A DNA stretch of 47,053 bases from Pollutimonas bauzanensis_A (GTDB lineage Bacteria; Pseudomonadota; Gammaproteobacteria; Burkholderiales; Burkholderiaceae_B), in the NCBI RefSeq assembly GCF_040393045.1, contig NZ_JBEBUX010000014.1, positions 1 through 47,053 on the forward strand, given 5' to 3'. Every line of letters begins with the position of its first letter. Positions within the stretch are counted from its first letter, which is position 1. The translations under genes were made by a program, and so were the position numbers. Below are positions 33,400 to 41,369 of the stretch, in pieces. Under the pieces are notes generated by a model. It was not told the origin of the DNA and did no database searches. It saw nothing but the letters and a program-made list of their open reading frames with translations.

Positions 33400-34725
33400 A
33401 TGACACACGTCTTCCATCGCAATCCTAAACAGCAGCTCGACTTTGCCATACGCGGCCAGGGTATCGAACTATTCGACCAGAACAACAAGGGCTATATCGA
33501 CGCGTCTGGGGGGGCGGCGGTGTCGTGCCTGGGGCATGGCCATCCGGTCGTCATCCAGGCTATCAAAGACCAGCTTGACAAGATTGCATACGCCCATTCT
33601 TCATTCTTTACCACGCAGGCCGCCGAAGACTTGGCCGATTTCCTGACCAGTCGGGCGCCCGGCGACTTGAATCATGTTTATTTTCTGTCGGGCGGTTCCG
33701 AGGCGGTAGAAGCTGCCTTGAAACTGGCGCGTCAGTATTTTGTTGAAATCGGTCAGCCTACACGCCGCCACTTCATTGCGCGACGTCAAAGTTACCACGG
33801 CAACACGTTGGGCGCATTGGCGATAGGGGGTAATGCCTGGCGGCGGGAGCCCTTTCTGCCTTTATTGGTGCCGGCGCATCATGTTGCACCCTGCTACGCC
33901 TATCGCGATCAGTTGCCTGGCGAAACCCAGGAACAGTATGCAGAGCGCCTGGCCCAGGAACTGGAACAGAAAATACTTGAACTTGGCCCAGAGAATGTGG
34001 CGGCGTTTGTTGCTGAAACCGTGGTGGGTGCAACCGCTGGGGCGGTAGCGCCGGTCAATACCTATTTGCAACGTATTCGCCAGGTGTGTGATCGCTACGG
34101 CGTATTACTGATTCTGGACGAAGTCATGTCAGGCATGGGCCGTACCGGGCATTTGTTTGCATGTGCCGAAGATGGCGTCGCGCCCGACATCATTACCATT
34201 GCCAAAGGCTTGGGCGCTGGCTATCAGCCTATCGGGGCCATGATCGCGAGCAGCAAAATCTATGATGCGCTGTTGGCCGGCAGCGGTTTCTTCCAGCACG
34301 GCCATACTTATATGGGGCACGCCACGGCGTGCGCGGCTGCGCTGGCAGTGCAACAAGTTATCGAACAAGATCATTTGCTGGCCAATGTATTGGCGCGGGG
34401 TGAACAGTTGCGTGCGGAATTGCGTAGCGCGCTTGGCGAGCACCCTAACGTTGGCGATATACGCGGCCGGGGCCTTTTCGTTGGTGTCGAGTTTGTGCAA
34501 GACAAAGCGTCCAAGGCGACTCTGGATCCGGCTCAAAAAACTCATGCCAAGCTCAAGAAACAGGCAATGCAAAATGGCTTGCTGATGTACCCTATGGGCG
34601 GCACCATCGACGGCGTGCACGGCGACCATGTCTTGCTTGCACCTCCTTTCATTTGCACCGATGCCAATATTAGCGAAATCGTTGCACGTTTTGTCAGCAC
34701 AGTAAGCCAGATATTACCGGCTTGA
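33400..34725 (+). CDS. Class III PLP-dependent aminotransferase
   Basis: 441-residue omega-aminotransferase-type enzyme (fold I, class III). YIDASGGAAVSCLGHGHP near the N-terminus, FLSGGSEAVEAALKLARQYF for phosphate binding, Asp240 in LILDEVMSGMGRTG for the pyridine nitrogen, and the PLP lysine Lys269 in TIAKGLGAGYQPIGA are all present. Such enzymes act on omega-amino acids, amines or 2-aminoacids; specificity cannot be read. Divergent from rpiR, followed within 20 bases by the CMD-like gene. Confidence 0.94.
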   Translation: MTHVFHRNPKQQLDFAIRGQGIELFDQNNKGYIDASGGAAVSCLGHGHPVVIQAIKDQLDKIAYAHSSFFTTQAAEDLADFLTSRAPGDLNHVYFLSGGSEAVEAALKLARQYFVEIGQPTRRHFIARRQSYHGNTLGALAIGGNAWRREPFLPLLVPAHHVAPCYAYRDQLPGETQEQYAERLAQELEQKILELGPENVAAFVAETVVGATAGAVAPVNTYLQRIRQVCDRYGVLLILDEVMSGMGRTGHLFACAEDGVAPDIITIAKGLGAGYQPIGAMIASSKIYDALLAGSGFFQHGHTYMGHATACAAALAVQQVIEQDHLLANVLARGEQLRAELRSALGEHPNVGDIRGRGLFVGVEFVQDKASKATLDPAQKTHAKLKKQAMQNGLLMYPMGGTIDGVHGDHVLLAPPFICTDANISEIVARFVSTVSQILPA

Positions 34726-34745
34726 ATTCAAGGAAGCTTTTTTAC

Positions 34746-35270
34746 ATGGCCCGTTTACCTTACGCCGATCTGGCCCATCCCGAGGTCAGTCCGCTAGTCG
34801 AGCAGATTGTCGCCGAGCGCGGCAGCGTGCTGCTGTTGTACCAAATGCTATTGCAAAGCCCGCCAGTTGCGCGTGGCTGGCTTAATCACCTGACAGGTAT
34901 ACGGCATAACAGCTCATTGACTGGCGATCTGCGCGAGATGGTGATCATGCGTATTGCCATTGTGAATCGTGCGCCTTACGAAGCCGACCAGCATGCGCCT
35001 ATCGCACTGAAGGAAGGCATGACGCAGGCGCAACTGGATGATTTGCCCCAATGGGAGTCATCGTCTTTGTTCAGCGATAAAGAGCGTGCCGTTTTGGCGT
35101 ATGCCGATGCAATGACGCGCCACGTTCAGGTGCCCGACGAGGTCTTTGCGGCGGTCAAGCCGCATTTCGAGCCCCGCCAGTTGGTTGAGCTGACTGCTAC
35201 CATTGCTACCTACAATATGGTGTCACGCTTTTTGGAAGCGCTGGAAATCCATACTGCCGACGGGCATTAA
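34746..35270 (+). CDS. Carboxymuconolactone decarboxylase-like (AhpD-fold) protein
   Basis: 174-residue all-alpha protein of the CMD family. The core VIMRIAIVNRAPYEADQHAPIALKEGM (split) matches CMD proteins with the YExxQH pattern; the Cys-x-x-Cys of peroxidase-type AhpD is absent, so a redox role is unlikely. ATG at 34746 with AAGGA upstream is preferred over a TTG at 34722. It overlaps the convergent adenosyltransferase gene by four bases. Substrate unknown; it probably acts with the aminotransferase pathway. Confidence 0.85.
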   Translation: MARLPYADLAHPEVSPLVEQIVAERGSVLLLYQMLLQSPPVARGWLNHLTGIRHNSSLTGDLREMVIMRIAIVNRAPYEADQHAPIALKEGMTQAQLDDLPQWESSSLFSDKERAVLAYADAMTRHVQVPDEVFAAVKPHFEPRQLVELTATIATYNMVSRFLEALEIHTADGH

Positions 35271-35806
35271 CGGCCCCACAGCACGTCGGGCTTGTCGGCC
35301 GCGTTATTCAATATACGAGCCAACACAAAACATAAGTCCGACAAGCGATTCAGGTATTGAATAACCGGTGCATTGACGGGTTCGCTGCGGTTCAGTGTAA
35401 TGACGGCGCGTTCGGCGCGCCGGCAGATTGTGCGGGCAACATGCGCCAGTGCCGCAGGGCGCGAGCCGCCGGGCAAGATGAATTCTTGCAGTTTTCCCAG
35501 CTTGGCGTTGTGTTCTGCCAAGGCTTCTTCCAGGAACAGGACGTGGTCTTGGTTTACTGCCGTATGACCGGGGATGCACAGCTCGGCGCCCATGTCGAAC
35601 AAGTCATTCTGCACCCGGCCCAGCAACATATCGATAGCGTGCGGCAGTGGTTCGGCGCGCAATACGCCGATGGTGCTATTTAATTCGTCGACATCACCCA
35701 ATGCAGCAATGCGCGGCGCATCTTTGTCGACGCGGCTGCCGTCGCCCAGGCCTGTTGTACCTTGGTCGCCGGTACGGGTCGTAATCACTGAAAGGCGTAT
35801 GGACAT
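35267..35806 (-). CDS. Cob(I)alamin adenosyltransferase (PduO/MMAB type)
   Basis: 179-residue enzyme making adenosylcobalamin from ATP and cob(I)alamin. The N-terminal ATP-binding signature TRTGDQGTTGLGDGSRV is complete, GDVDELNSTIG follows, and the C-terminal RTICRRAERAV and NRLSDLCFVLAR are the conserved helices. It is preceded (15-base gap) by the GNAT gene on the same strand. It would supply B12-dependent mutases or other enzymes outside the window. Confidence 0.95.
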   Translation of the reverse strand: MSIRLSVITTRTGDQGTTGLGDGSRVDKDAPRIAALGDVDELNSTIGVLRAEPLPHAIDMLLGRVQNDLFDMGAELCIPGHTAVNQDHVLFLEEALAEHNAKLGKLQEFILPGGSRPAALAHVARTICRRAERAVITLNRSEPVNAPVIQYLNRLSDLCFVLARILNNAADKPDVLWGR

Positions 35807-35821
35807 ATTAAGTTTTCCTGA

Positions 35822-36322
35822 TTATTCAGCGAGCTGCCGCATGGCATCGCCTGTGACGCGGACAATGCGCCATTCCGGCAGAATCTCGGCGCCGTGATGT
35901 TTGTAAAAATCGATGGCGTTCTGGTTCCAGTCGAGCACGGTCCATTCGAAACGTCCGCAGTCCAGTTCGATAGCTAGCCGGGCAAGGTGTTTAAGCACCA
36001 TTTTTCCCAAGCCATTGCCGCGATGCGCAGGCTGGATATAGACGTCTTCCAGATACAGGCCGCGCTTGTCCAGGAAGCTGGAGTAATTGTGAAACCACAT
36101 GATATAGGCAACGGGCAACCCGGGCTCGTCTTCGGTATGCCCCACCAGGCAATGGGCCGCAGGCTGGGCGCCAAAAAAACTGTTGTGCAGGCTGGCTTCG
36201 GTGGCTTTGAATATATCTGTCAGCTTTTCGAACTCAGCCATTTCGCGCATCAGGCCCAGGATGTGTGGGATGTCTTGTGCTACAGCTGTGCGCAACTGGT
36301 AGCGTTTGCTTGCGTCGGTCAA
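35822..36322 (-). CDS. GNAT N-acetyltransferase (diamine/SSAT-like)
   Basis: 166-residue GNAT-fold enzyme. MREMAEFEKL near the N-terminus, LYLEDVYIQPAHRGNGLGKMVLKHL (acetyl-CoA pyrophosphate loop R-G-x-G-x-G) and WNQNAIDFYKHHGAEILPEW (motif B) resemble spermidine/spermine N1-acetyltransferases and diamine acetyltransferases. Polyamine or thialysine substrate is inferred from that resemblance only. Confidence 0.9.
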   Translation of the reverse strand: MTDASKRYQLRTAVAQDIPHILGLMREMAEFEKLTDIFKATEASLHNSFFGAQPAAHCLVGHTEDEPGLPVAYIMWFHNYSSFLDKRGLYLEDVYIQPAHRGNGLGKMVLKHLARLAIELDCGRFEWTVLDWNQNAIDFYKHHGAEILPEWRIVRVTGDAMRQLAE

Positions 36323-36373
36323 ACCTTTTCCTTGGATTGGCGTTACGATAAGAACTTAACAGGAGTGTAGCTT

Positions 36374-36676
36374 ATGGCTTTGGCTAATCAGTGGCAGTTG
36401 CGGACTATTGCAGCGGCATTGGCGTTGACGTCGTTCTATTCAACGGGAGTTGCGGCGCAAGAGGCTAGCGCGTCCGGCGAGGTGCGCCGTGTGGATGCGC
36501 AAGCAGGAAAGATAACAATCAAGCACGGCGCAATCTCAGACCTTGAATTGCCTGCCATGACGCTGGTGTATCGCATAGCGCCCGATCTGCTCAAGGATAT
36601 CAAGCCGGGCGACAAGGTGAAGTTCACCGCAAAGCGCGAGCCTGGCAAATATGTGGTGACCCAAATTTCGAAGTGA
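36374..36676 (+). CDS. Periplasmic CusF-like copper-binding protein (altered metal site)
   Basis: 100-residue secreted protein: signal peptide 1-28 (VAA-QEA), then a small OB-like barrel. GEVRRVDAQAGKITIKHGAI and LPAMTLVYRI align with CusF. The His ligand (His51) and first Met (Met62) are kept, but the copper-capping Trp is Leu59 and the second Met is Leu64. Binding is therefore probably weakened or specialised. AGGAG precedes the ATG. It is not beside a Cus efflux system here. Confidence 0.82.
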   Translation: MALANQWQLRTIAAALALTSFYSTGVAAQEASASGEVRRVDAQAGKITIKHGAISDLELPAMTLVYRIAPDLLKDIKPGDKVKFTAKREPGKYVVTQISK

Positions 36677-36693
36677 TTCGGGCTTGATAAAGG

Positions 36694-36720
36694 CCCTGGC
36701 GCTCCAGATGAGCGCCAGGG
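36694..36720. terminator. Strong hairpin between convergent genes (bidirectional terminator?)
   Basis: CCCTGGCGCT (36694-36703) pairs perfectly with AGCGCCAGGG (36711-36720), 7-base loop. It sits between the stop of the CusF-like gene and the stop of hslU. No T-run follows on either strand, so it may mark the transcript ends only in combination with other signals. Confidence 0.55.
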
Positions 36721-36732
36721 TGGTATACCGCT

Positions 36733-38064
36733 TTACAGTACGTAGCGGGAAAGGTCCTGGTTGCCGGCAGCCTCTTCGAGCTTGTCGTTGACATAGGCAG
36801 CATCGATGACCACGGTTTTTCCGCTGCTTGCCGAGGCGTCGAACGACAAGTCCTCGAGCAGTTTCTCCATGACCGTATAAAGGCGGCGAGCGCCGATGTT
36901 TTCGGTACGCTCGTTGACTTCGAACGCGAGCTCGGCCATGCGCTGAATGCCTTCGTCGGTAAAGTCCAGTATGACATCTTCCGTACCGAGCAAGGCGCGA
37001 TACTGCTTGGTCAGCGATGCATCGGTGTCGCAAAGAATGCGCACAAAATCATCAGCGGTAAGCGAGTCGAGTTCGACGCGTATCGGAAAGCGCCCCTGCA
37101 GTTCGGGGATGAGGTCCGACGGACGCGACAAGTGGAACGCACCCGAGGCAATAAATAGGATGTGGTCGGTGCGGACTACGCCGTACTTAGTGTTGACGGT
37201 GGTGCCTTCGACCAGTGGCAGCAGGTCGCGCTGCACGCCTTGGCGCGATACGTCGCCGCCTTGGTGTTCTTGGCGGGTAGCTATCTTGTCGATTTCGTCC
37301 AGGAAGACGATGCCATTTTGTTCGGCATTGAAGATGGCCGCCGTGCGCAGATCTTCTTCGTTGACGCGGCGGCTGGCTTCTTCTTCAATCAGCAGCTTGA
37401 AGGCTTCTTTTACCGACATTTTGCGCGTTTTTTTCTTATCGCGCCCCAGGCCTGCGAACATGCCCTTAAGCTGCTCGGTCATTTCTTCCATGCCGGGAGG
37501 CGCCATGATTTCCATCTGCGGCGCTTGTTGAGCAACTTCGATATCGATCTGCAGGTCGTCAATCTTGCCTTCGCGCAGCCTTTTTCGGAAGGTCTGGCGG
37601 GCGCTGTTCTCTTCGCGCTCGGGTTCGCCCTGGGCATTACGCGGAGGCGATACCAGCACGTCCAGGATGCGGTCTTCGGCGGCGTCTTCAGCTTGTGTCC
37701 GGACACGGCGCATTTCCACGTCGCGAGTCTGTTTGACGGAAATTTCGATCAGGTCGCGGATGATCGTGTCCACGTCGCGGCCGACATAGCCGACTTCCGT
37801 GAATTTTGTGGCTTCGATTTTGATGAAGGGGGCGTTGGCCAGTTTGGCCAGGCGGCGGGCGATTTCGGTCTTGCCCACGCCGGTAGGCCCTATCATCAGG
37901 ATATTTTTGGGGACGATTTCGTTGCGCAAAGGTTCGGGCACCTGCTGGCGGCGCCATCGGTTGCGCAAGGCAACGGCTACGGAGCGTTTGGCGCGATTCT
38001 GTCCGACAATATTCTTGTCGAGCTCGGAGACGATTTCTCCGGGGGTCATAGTGGTAGCTGACAT
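36733..38064 (-). CDS. hslU: ATP-dependent protease ATPase subunit HslU
   Basis: 443-residue AAA+ unfoldase that feeds substrates to HslV. Walker A is GPTGVGKT at 59-66, Walker B IVFLDEIDKI near 250, and the inserted I-domain (about 110-230, Glu/Arg-rich) lies between. The C-terminal tail ends DLSRYVL, close to the activating HslU tail that docks into HslV. It lies 53 bases after hslV in the usual hslVU operon. Confidence 0.98.
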   Translation of the reverse strand: MSATTMTPGEIVSELDKNIVGQNRAKRSVAVALRNRWRRQQVPEPLRNEIVPKNILMIGPTGVGKTEIARRLAKLANAPFIKIEATKFTEVGYVGRDVDTIIRDLIEISVKQTRDVEMRRVRTQAEDAAEDRILDVLVSPPRNAQGEPEREENSARQTFRKRLREGKIDDLQIDIEVAQQAPQMEIMAPPGMEEMTEQLKGMFAGLGRDKKKTRKMSVKEAFKLLIEEEASRRVNEEDLRTAAIFNAEQNGIVFLDEIDKIATRQEHQGGDVSRQGVQRDLLPLVEGTTVNTKYGVVRTDHILFIASGAFHLSRPSDLIPELQGRFPIRVELDSLTADDFVRILCDTDASLTKQYRALLGTEDVILDFTDEGIQRMAELAFEVNERTENIGARRLYTVMEKLLEDLSFDASASSGKTVVIDAAYVNDKLEEAAGNQDLSRYVL

Positions 38065-38117
38065 AATGTTCTGTATGTTGGGTGCGAGAGCGTTGTGCCT
38101 TGCGGCGGAAGCCGCGC

Positions 38118-38651
38118 TTACAGCGTTTCGACGATATGGTTCTGGTTAGTGTAGATGCACAGGTCGCCAGCGATTTCCAGCGACTTCTTGACGATGTCGG
38201 CAGGGGCCATATCGGTATTGTGCAGGAGCGCAAGTGCGGCCGACTGGGCATAAGCGCCGCCAGAGCCAATGGCTGCCAAGCCATGTTCGGGTTCCAGCAC
38301 GTCGCCGTTGCCGGTCAGCACAAGAGTATGTTCGCGATCGGCGACAATCAGCATGGCTTCCAGGCGGCGCAGAACGCGGTCTGTACGCCAGTCTTTCGTC
38401 AGCTCGACAGCCGAGCGCATGAGATTGCCCTGGTATTTTTCCAGCTTCGCTTCAAAACGTTCTTGGAGCGTGAAGGCATCGGCTGTGGCGCCGGCAAACC
38501 CTGCAAGAATTTTGTCGTTATACAAACGGCGTATTTTGCGCGCTGTGCCTTTGATGACGATGTTGCCCAGGGTGACCTGGCCATCGCCGCCCAAAGCGAC
38601 TTGATCGCCGCGGCGAACACAAATGATGGTGGTAGCGTGAAATTGTTCCAT
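38118..38651 (-). CDS. hslV: ATP-dependent protease peptidase subunit HslV
   Basis: 177-residue proteasome-like Ntn peptidase. The propeptide MEQFHA is removed to expose catalytic Thr7 (TTIICVRRGD); GGDGQVTLGN and KIRRLYNDKILAGFAGATADAF are conserved. Normal length. A sigma-32-like promoter is visible upstream, fitting heat-shock control of hslVU. Confidence 0.98.
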   Translation of the reverse strand: MEQFHATTIICVRRGDQVALGGDGQVTLGNIVIKGTARKIRRLYNDKILAGFAGATADAFTLQERFEAKLEKYQGNLMRSAVELTKDWRTDRVLRRLEAMLIVADREHTLVLTGNGDVLEPEHGLAAIGSGGAYAQSAALALLHNTDMAPADIVKKSLEIAGDLCIYTNQNHIVETL

Positions 38652-38672
38652 GGATTCTTCCTTTGAATTTCT

Positions 38673-38703
38673 TAGCTGGGGGCAATGCCAGAAAGTTCAA
38701 GGG
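38673..38703 (-). promoter_or_regulatory. Sigma-32-like heat-shock promoter of hslVU
   Basis: On the minus strand CCTTGAA (the CTTGAA core is the complement of 38696-38701) is followed after 14 bases by CCCCAGCTA (complement of 38673-38681), against the heat-shock consensus CTTGAA-N13/15-CCCCATNTA. It lies about 22 bases upstream of the hslV ATG, so the leader is short. The spacing and both elements fit well; the factor is inferred. Confidence 0.75.
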
Positions 38704-38777
38704 TAAATCCAGAGAATACGTGGCAGCTGGATCAGGCGCCCAAGCGCCCAAATCCTGCATTAAGCCACTATGCCGCC

Positions 38778-39221
38778 TTAATCTCCGTACAGCTTTTGGC
38801 GCATTTCGCGGCGCTCTTGGGCTTCCAGCGACAAAGTTGCCGTAGGGCGCGCCAAAAGACGGGGAACGCCGATAGGTTCACCGGTTTCTTCGCACCAGCC
38901 ATAATCGCCTGAATCGATACGGGTAATGGATTGCTGCACTTTTTTCAGCAATTTACGTTCGCGGTCGCGAGTGCGCAATTCGAGGGCGTGTTCTTCCTCG
39001 ATCGTGGCGCGATCGGCAGGATCGGGCACGAATTGGGTTTCGCGCAGATTTTCGGTAGTCGTGCCAGCGTTGGTCAGGATTTCCTGTTCCAGTTCCTTCA
39101 GGCGATTTCGGAAGAATGCCAGCTGGATGTCATTCATGTATTCGGCTTCCGGCATTGCCAACAGTTCTTTTTCTGTGGGCAAGTGGATTTGACTCTTTGC
39201 GGCTGCTGATTTGCTTGCCAT
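38778..39221 (-). CDS. dksA: RNA polymerase-binding transcription factor DksA
   Basis: 147-residue DksA, a ppGpp partner that enters the RNA polymerase secondary channel. The coiled coil carries the tip Asp67 and Asp70 (VPDPADRATIEEE). The zinc-finger region reads YGWCEETGEPIGVPRLLARP, then TLSLEAQ: of the four zinc cysteines only Cys110 remains, a form common in this bacterial group. The fold is therefore probably zinc-independent. ATG at 39221 has AAAGGA upstream; the open frame above it to 39410 is not coding. Confidence 0.95.
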   Translation of the reverse strand: MASKSAAAKSQIHLPTEKELLAMPEAEYMNDIQLAFFRNRLKELEQEILTNAGTTTENLRETQFVPDPADRATIEEEHALELRTRDRERKLLKKVQQSITRIDSGDYGWCEETGEPIGVPRLLARPTATLSLEAQERREMRQKLYGD

Positions 39222-39291
39222 GGTATGTCCTTTTCTTTTCATGTTGGTGCTTGAAACCACTGCGGCACTTCTGCGGCGACGGGGTTCGCTC

Positions 39292-40383
39292 TCAGACCAA
39301 GCATTGCTCCAGGCCCCGGGTAAAAATTTCCTGGGGAAGTTTACGGCCAATGAACACCATTTTGGTATTAGGCTTTTCACTGGATAGCCAGGGTTTTCCA
39401 GGTTCCGCACCCATCATCATGTGGACTCCCTGGAAAAGCATGCGGCGGTTGATTCCTTTTAGGTACAAGATGCCTTTATAGCGTAGTAAGTCGGGTCCGT
39501 ACACCTGAACGATGCCGCCCAGGAATTCTTCGAGCCGTTCGGGATCAAAGGCCTTCTTGGAACGAAACACAAATGCGCTGATTTCGTCGTTGTGTTGCGC
39601 GTGGTGATGATCGTGGTGGTGGCCGCAGTGATCGTGGCATTCGCCATCATGGTCGTGATCGTGATCGTGGCCATGTCCGTGATCATGGGCGGCGTCGGGA
39701 TGTTCGTTATCGAGGAAATCGGGGTCGATATCCAGGATGGTGTTCAGGTTGAAGCCGCTAATGTCCAGCAGCACCTTCAGGTCGGTTTCGCCAAAATTGA
39801 CTGGCGTGATCGAGGCGCGCGGGTTGATGCGTATCAGGCGCGAGCGCAATGCCTGGTAGTCGACTTCGTTGACCAGATCTTTTTTCGAAATCAGGATACG
39901 GTCGGCAAAACCCACCTGCTTTTGCGCTTCTTCCTGGTCGTCCAGGGTTTGCATGCCATGTTTGGCGTCGACCACGGTGATGACAGCATCAAGCCGGTAG
40001 TAATCGGCGATTTCGTCGTCCATGAAGAAGGTCTGGCAAACAGGACCCGGGTTGGCCATGCCGGTGGTTTCGATGATGATGCGTTCGAAATTCAGTTGCC
40101 CGGCCTGACGCTTGACACGCAATTCATTGAGCGTGCGCATCAGGTCGCCACGGATCGTGCAGCAGACGCAGCCATTGCTGAGTTCGACGATTTCTTCTTC
40201 GCTGTCCTGGATAAGCAATTCGTTGTCGATGCTTTCCGGTCCGAATTCGTTTTCGATGACAGCGATCCGGCGCCCGTGGTATTCGGTAAGAATGCGCTTG
40301 AGCAGTGTGGTTTTCCCTGCTCCGAGGAAACCGGTAAGGATGGTGACCGGCACCATTTTTTCTGTACTAATAGCGGGTTTCAT
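39292..40383 (-). CDS. COG0523 (CobW/ZNG-type) GTPase, putative zinc metallochaperone
   Basis: 363-residue G3E GTPase. Walker A GFLGAGKTT is at 18-26, the metal motif GCVCC at 71-75, IIIETTGMANPGP follows, and the guanine-specificity motif is SKKDLV (about 166-171). A strongly His/Asp-rich stretch lies at 233-264, followed by the CobW C-terminal domain. Position between dksA and zur, and the His-rich loop, indicate zinc delivery rather than cobalamin synthesis. The long open frame on the opposite strand is a mirror of the His-rich codons. Confidence 0.93.
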   Translation of the reverse strand: MKPAISTEKMVPVTILTGFLGAGKTTLLKRILTEYHGRRIAVIENEFGPESIDNELLIQDSEEEIVELSNGCVCCTIRGDLMRTLNELRVKRQAGQLNFERIIIETTGMANPGPVCQTFFMDDEIADYYRLDAVITVVDAKHGMQTLDDQEEAQKQVGFADRILISKKDLVNEVDYQALRSRLIRINPRASITPVNFGETDLKVLLDISGFNLNTILDIDPDFLDNEHPDAAHDHGHGHDHDHDHDGECHDHCGHHHDHHHAQHNDEISAFVFRSKKAFDPERLEEFLGGIVQVYGPDLLRYKGILYLKGINRRMLFQGVHMMMGAEPGKPWLSSEKPNTKMVFIGRKLPQEIFTRGLEQCLV

Positions 40384-40572
40384 CGTAGGCCTCGCATGGC
40401 GCGGGTCAAATATGTATGCCGCCGGAAAAAGAGGCGGCTATATCATAAATTTCGTACCGCGCAAAAAAAACATAACGTGCGATTACATCACAGCATACGC
40501 TTTAGAGCAAATATACGGGGGGGAAACTTTACTTCTCTGTGGAATAAACGCCGTTTGGCGGGTATAGACGCC

Positions 40573-41073
40573 TTAGCCGTGGTGGGCGTGCGCGTGGTTG
40601 TGGGGCGGCGCAAGCAGGCTGCATTTGCCACACAAGGCCCTAAGCTCGGTTTCGTGGCCGGAAAGCATAAATCCCACATTTGCCACTTTACCGGCCAGTT
40701 GCCGGCTTAGTTCGGGATCGCTTAACTCGGCGACTGCGCCGCATTGGGTGCACACCACTAGCAAATCATGACGTTCGCCGCCGGCGTCCAGGCATGCCGT
40801 CCAGGCGTTGATGGCATCCAGCCTGTGCACCAAGCCTTCGTCGACCAGAAAATCAAGCGCGCGATAGACCGTGGGGGGCGCGGCGCCTTGCTGGTCATCG
40901 CGTATCAGTTCCAGCAACTCGTAGGCTTTCAGGCTGCGCTGTTGTACAAGCAGAATTTCCAGCACCCTGCGCCGTATGGGCGTAAGGCGTTTGCCGCGCT
41001 GTATGCATAGCGATTCGGCGGTACGTAGCGTTGCCGCAATGGCAGGCGGAGAAGTCGAATGTTTGGCTGGCAT
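40573..41073 (-). CDS. zur: Fur-family regulator, zinc uptake repressor Zur
   Basis: 166-residue Fur-family protein. The winged helix includes RGKRLTPIRRRVLEIL and PTVYRALDFLVDEGLVHRL (recognition helix). Structural zinc cysteines are CTQCG and CGKC; regulatory-site histidines include GERHDLLVV. A His-rich tail (HNHAHAHH) ends the chain. ATG at 41073 is preferred over a TTG at 41085. Divergent from znuCBA across a Zur-box palindrome, which makes Zur rather than Fur the clear choice. Confidence 0.93.
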   Translation of the reverse strand: MPAKHSTSPPAIAATLRTAESLCIQRGKRLTPIRRRVLEILLVQQRSLKAYELLELIRDDQQGAAPPTVYRALDFLVDEGLVHRLDAINAWTACLDAGGERHDLLVVCTQCGAVAELSDPELSRQLAGKVANVGFMLSGHETELRALCGKCSLLAPPHNHAHAHHG

Positions 41074-41161
41074 GATGCTGGACAATGTGATTCATGAGTA
41101 CACGAAACGCACACGAACTGAGTGCTTCCCGGACGTGAGGCTGTGCAACAACCTTCCGTAT

Positions 41162-41174
41162 GTTATAACATAAC
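41162..41174. promoter_or_regulatory. Zur box between zur and znuCBA
   Basis: GTTATAACATAAC differs at one position from the Zur core GTTATA-N-TATAAC. It sits inside a larger AT-rich dyad (TATGTTATAACATA, 41160-41173). Placed about 90 bases before the zur ATG and 195 before znuC, it should repress the znu operon, and possibly zur itself, when zinc is plentiful. Confidence 0.8.
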
Positions 41175-41212
41175 AGCCATATTCTTACATCTCGCCCCTT
41201 CTCTGCGGAATC

Positions 41213-41362
41213 ATGCGCCGAATTTTTTTTGCCTCACCCCAGGAGCCGCGCGCTTACCGCGGCTCCTCCCTGTTAGCGTCATGCGTCCAGCGACTGGTCT
41301 GCATGTTGTTCGCAGTGGCGTTCCTGTGGATATTGACCGGATGGGCAATGGAATGGTGGTAA
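41213..41362 (+). CDS. 49-residue candidate small membrane protein in the znu leader
   Basis: Short frame beginning MRRIFFASPQEPRAYRG, then a hydrophobic segment (LVCMLFAVAFLWILTGWAM) and a terminal EWW. It starts 39 bases after the Zur box and stops 8 bases before the znuC ATG, so the znuC ribosome-binding site lies within its last codons, a layout that suggests coupling. The GGA before its ATG is only about three bases away, so initiation would be weak. No family recognised. A competing frame runs across the same DNA (41122-41373) without any protein-like features. Could be a real zinc-regulated small protein, a leader peptide, or chance. Confidence 0.45.
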   Translation: MRRIFFASPQEPRAYRGSSLLASCVQRLVCMLFAVAFLWILTGWAMEWW

Positions 41363-41369
41363 TGGCACC

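Noticed and set aside
37162..38061. 299-residue plus-strand open frame opposite hslU
   Set aside because: Hydrophobic-looking but it is the mirror of hslU codons; hslU is unambiguous.
40384..40572. A Zur box upstream of the COG0523 GTPase gene
   Set aside because: Only a half-site-like ACATAAC is seen; there is no convincing dyad.
39592..40710. 372-residue plus-strand open frame opposite the COG0523 GTPase and zur
   Set aside because: Antisense openness produced by GC-biased and His-rich codons; the sense-strand products have complete catalytic motifs.
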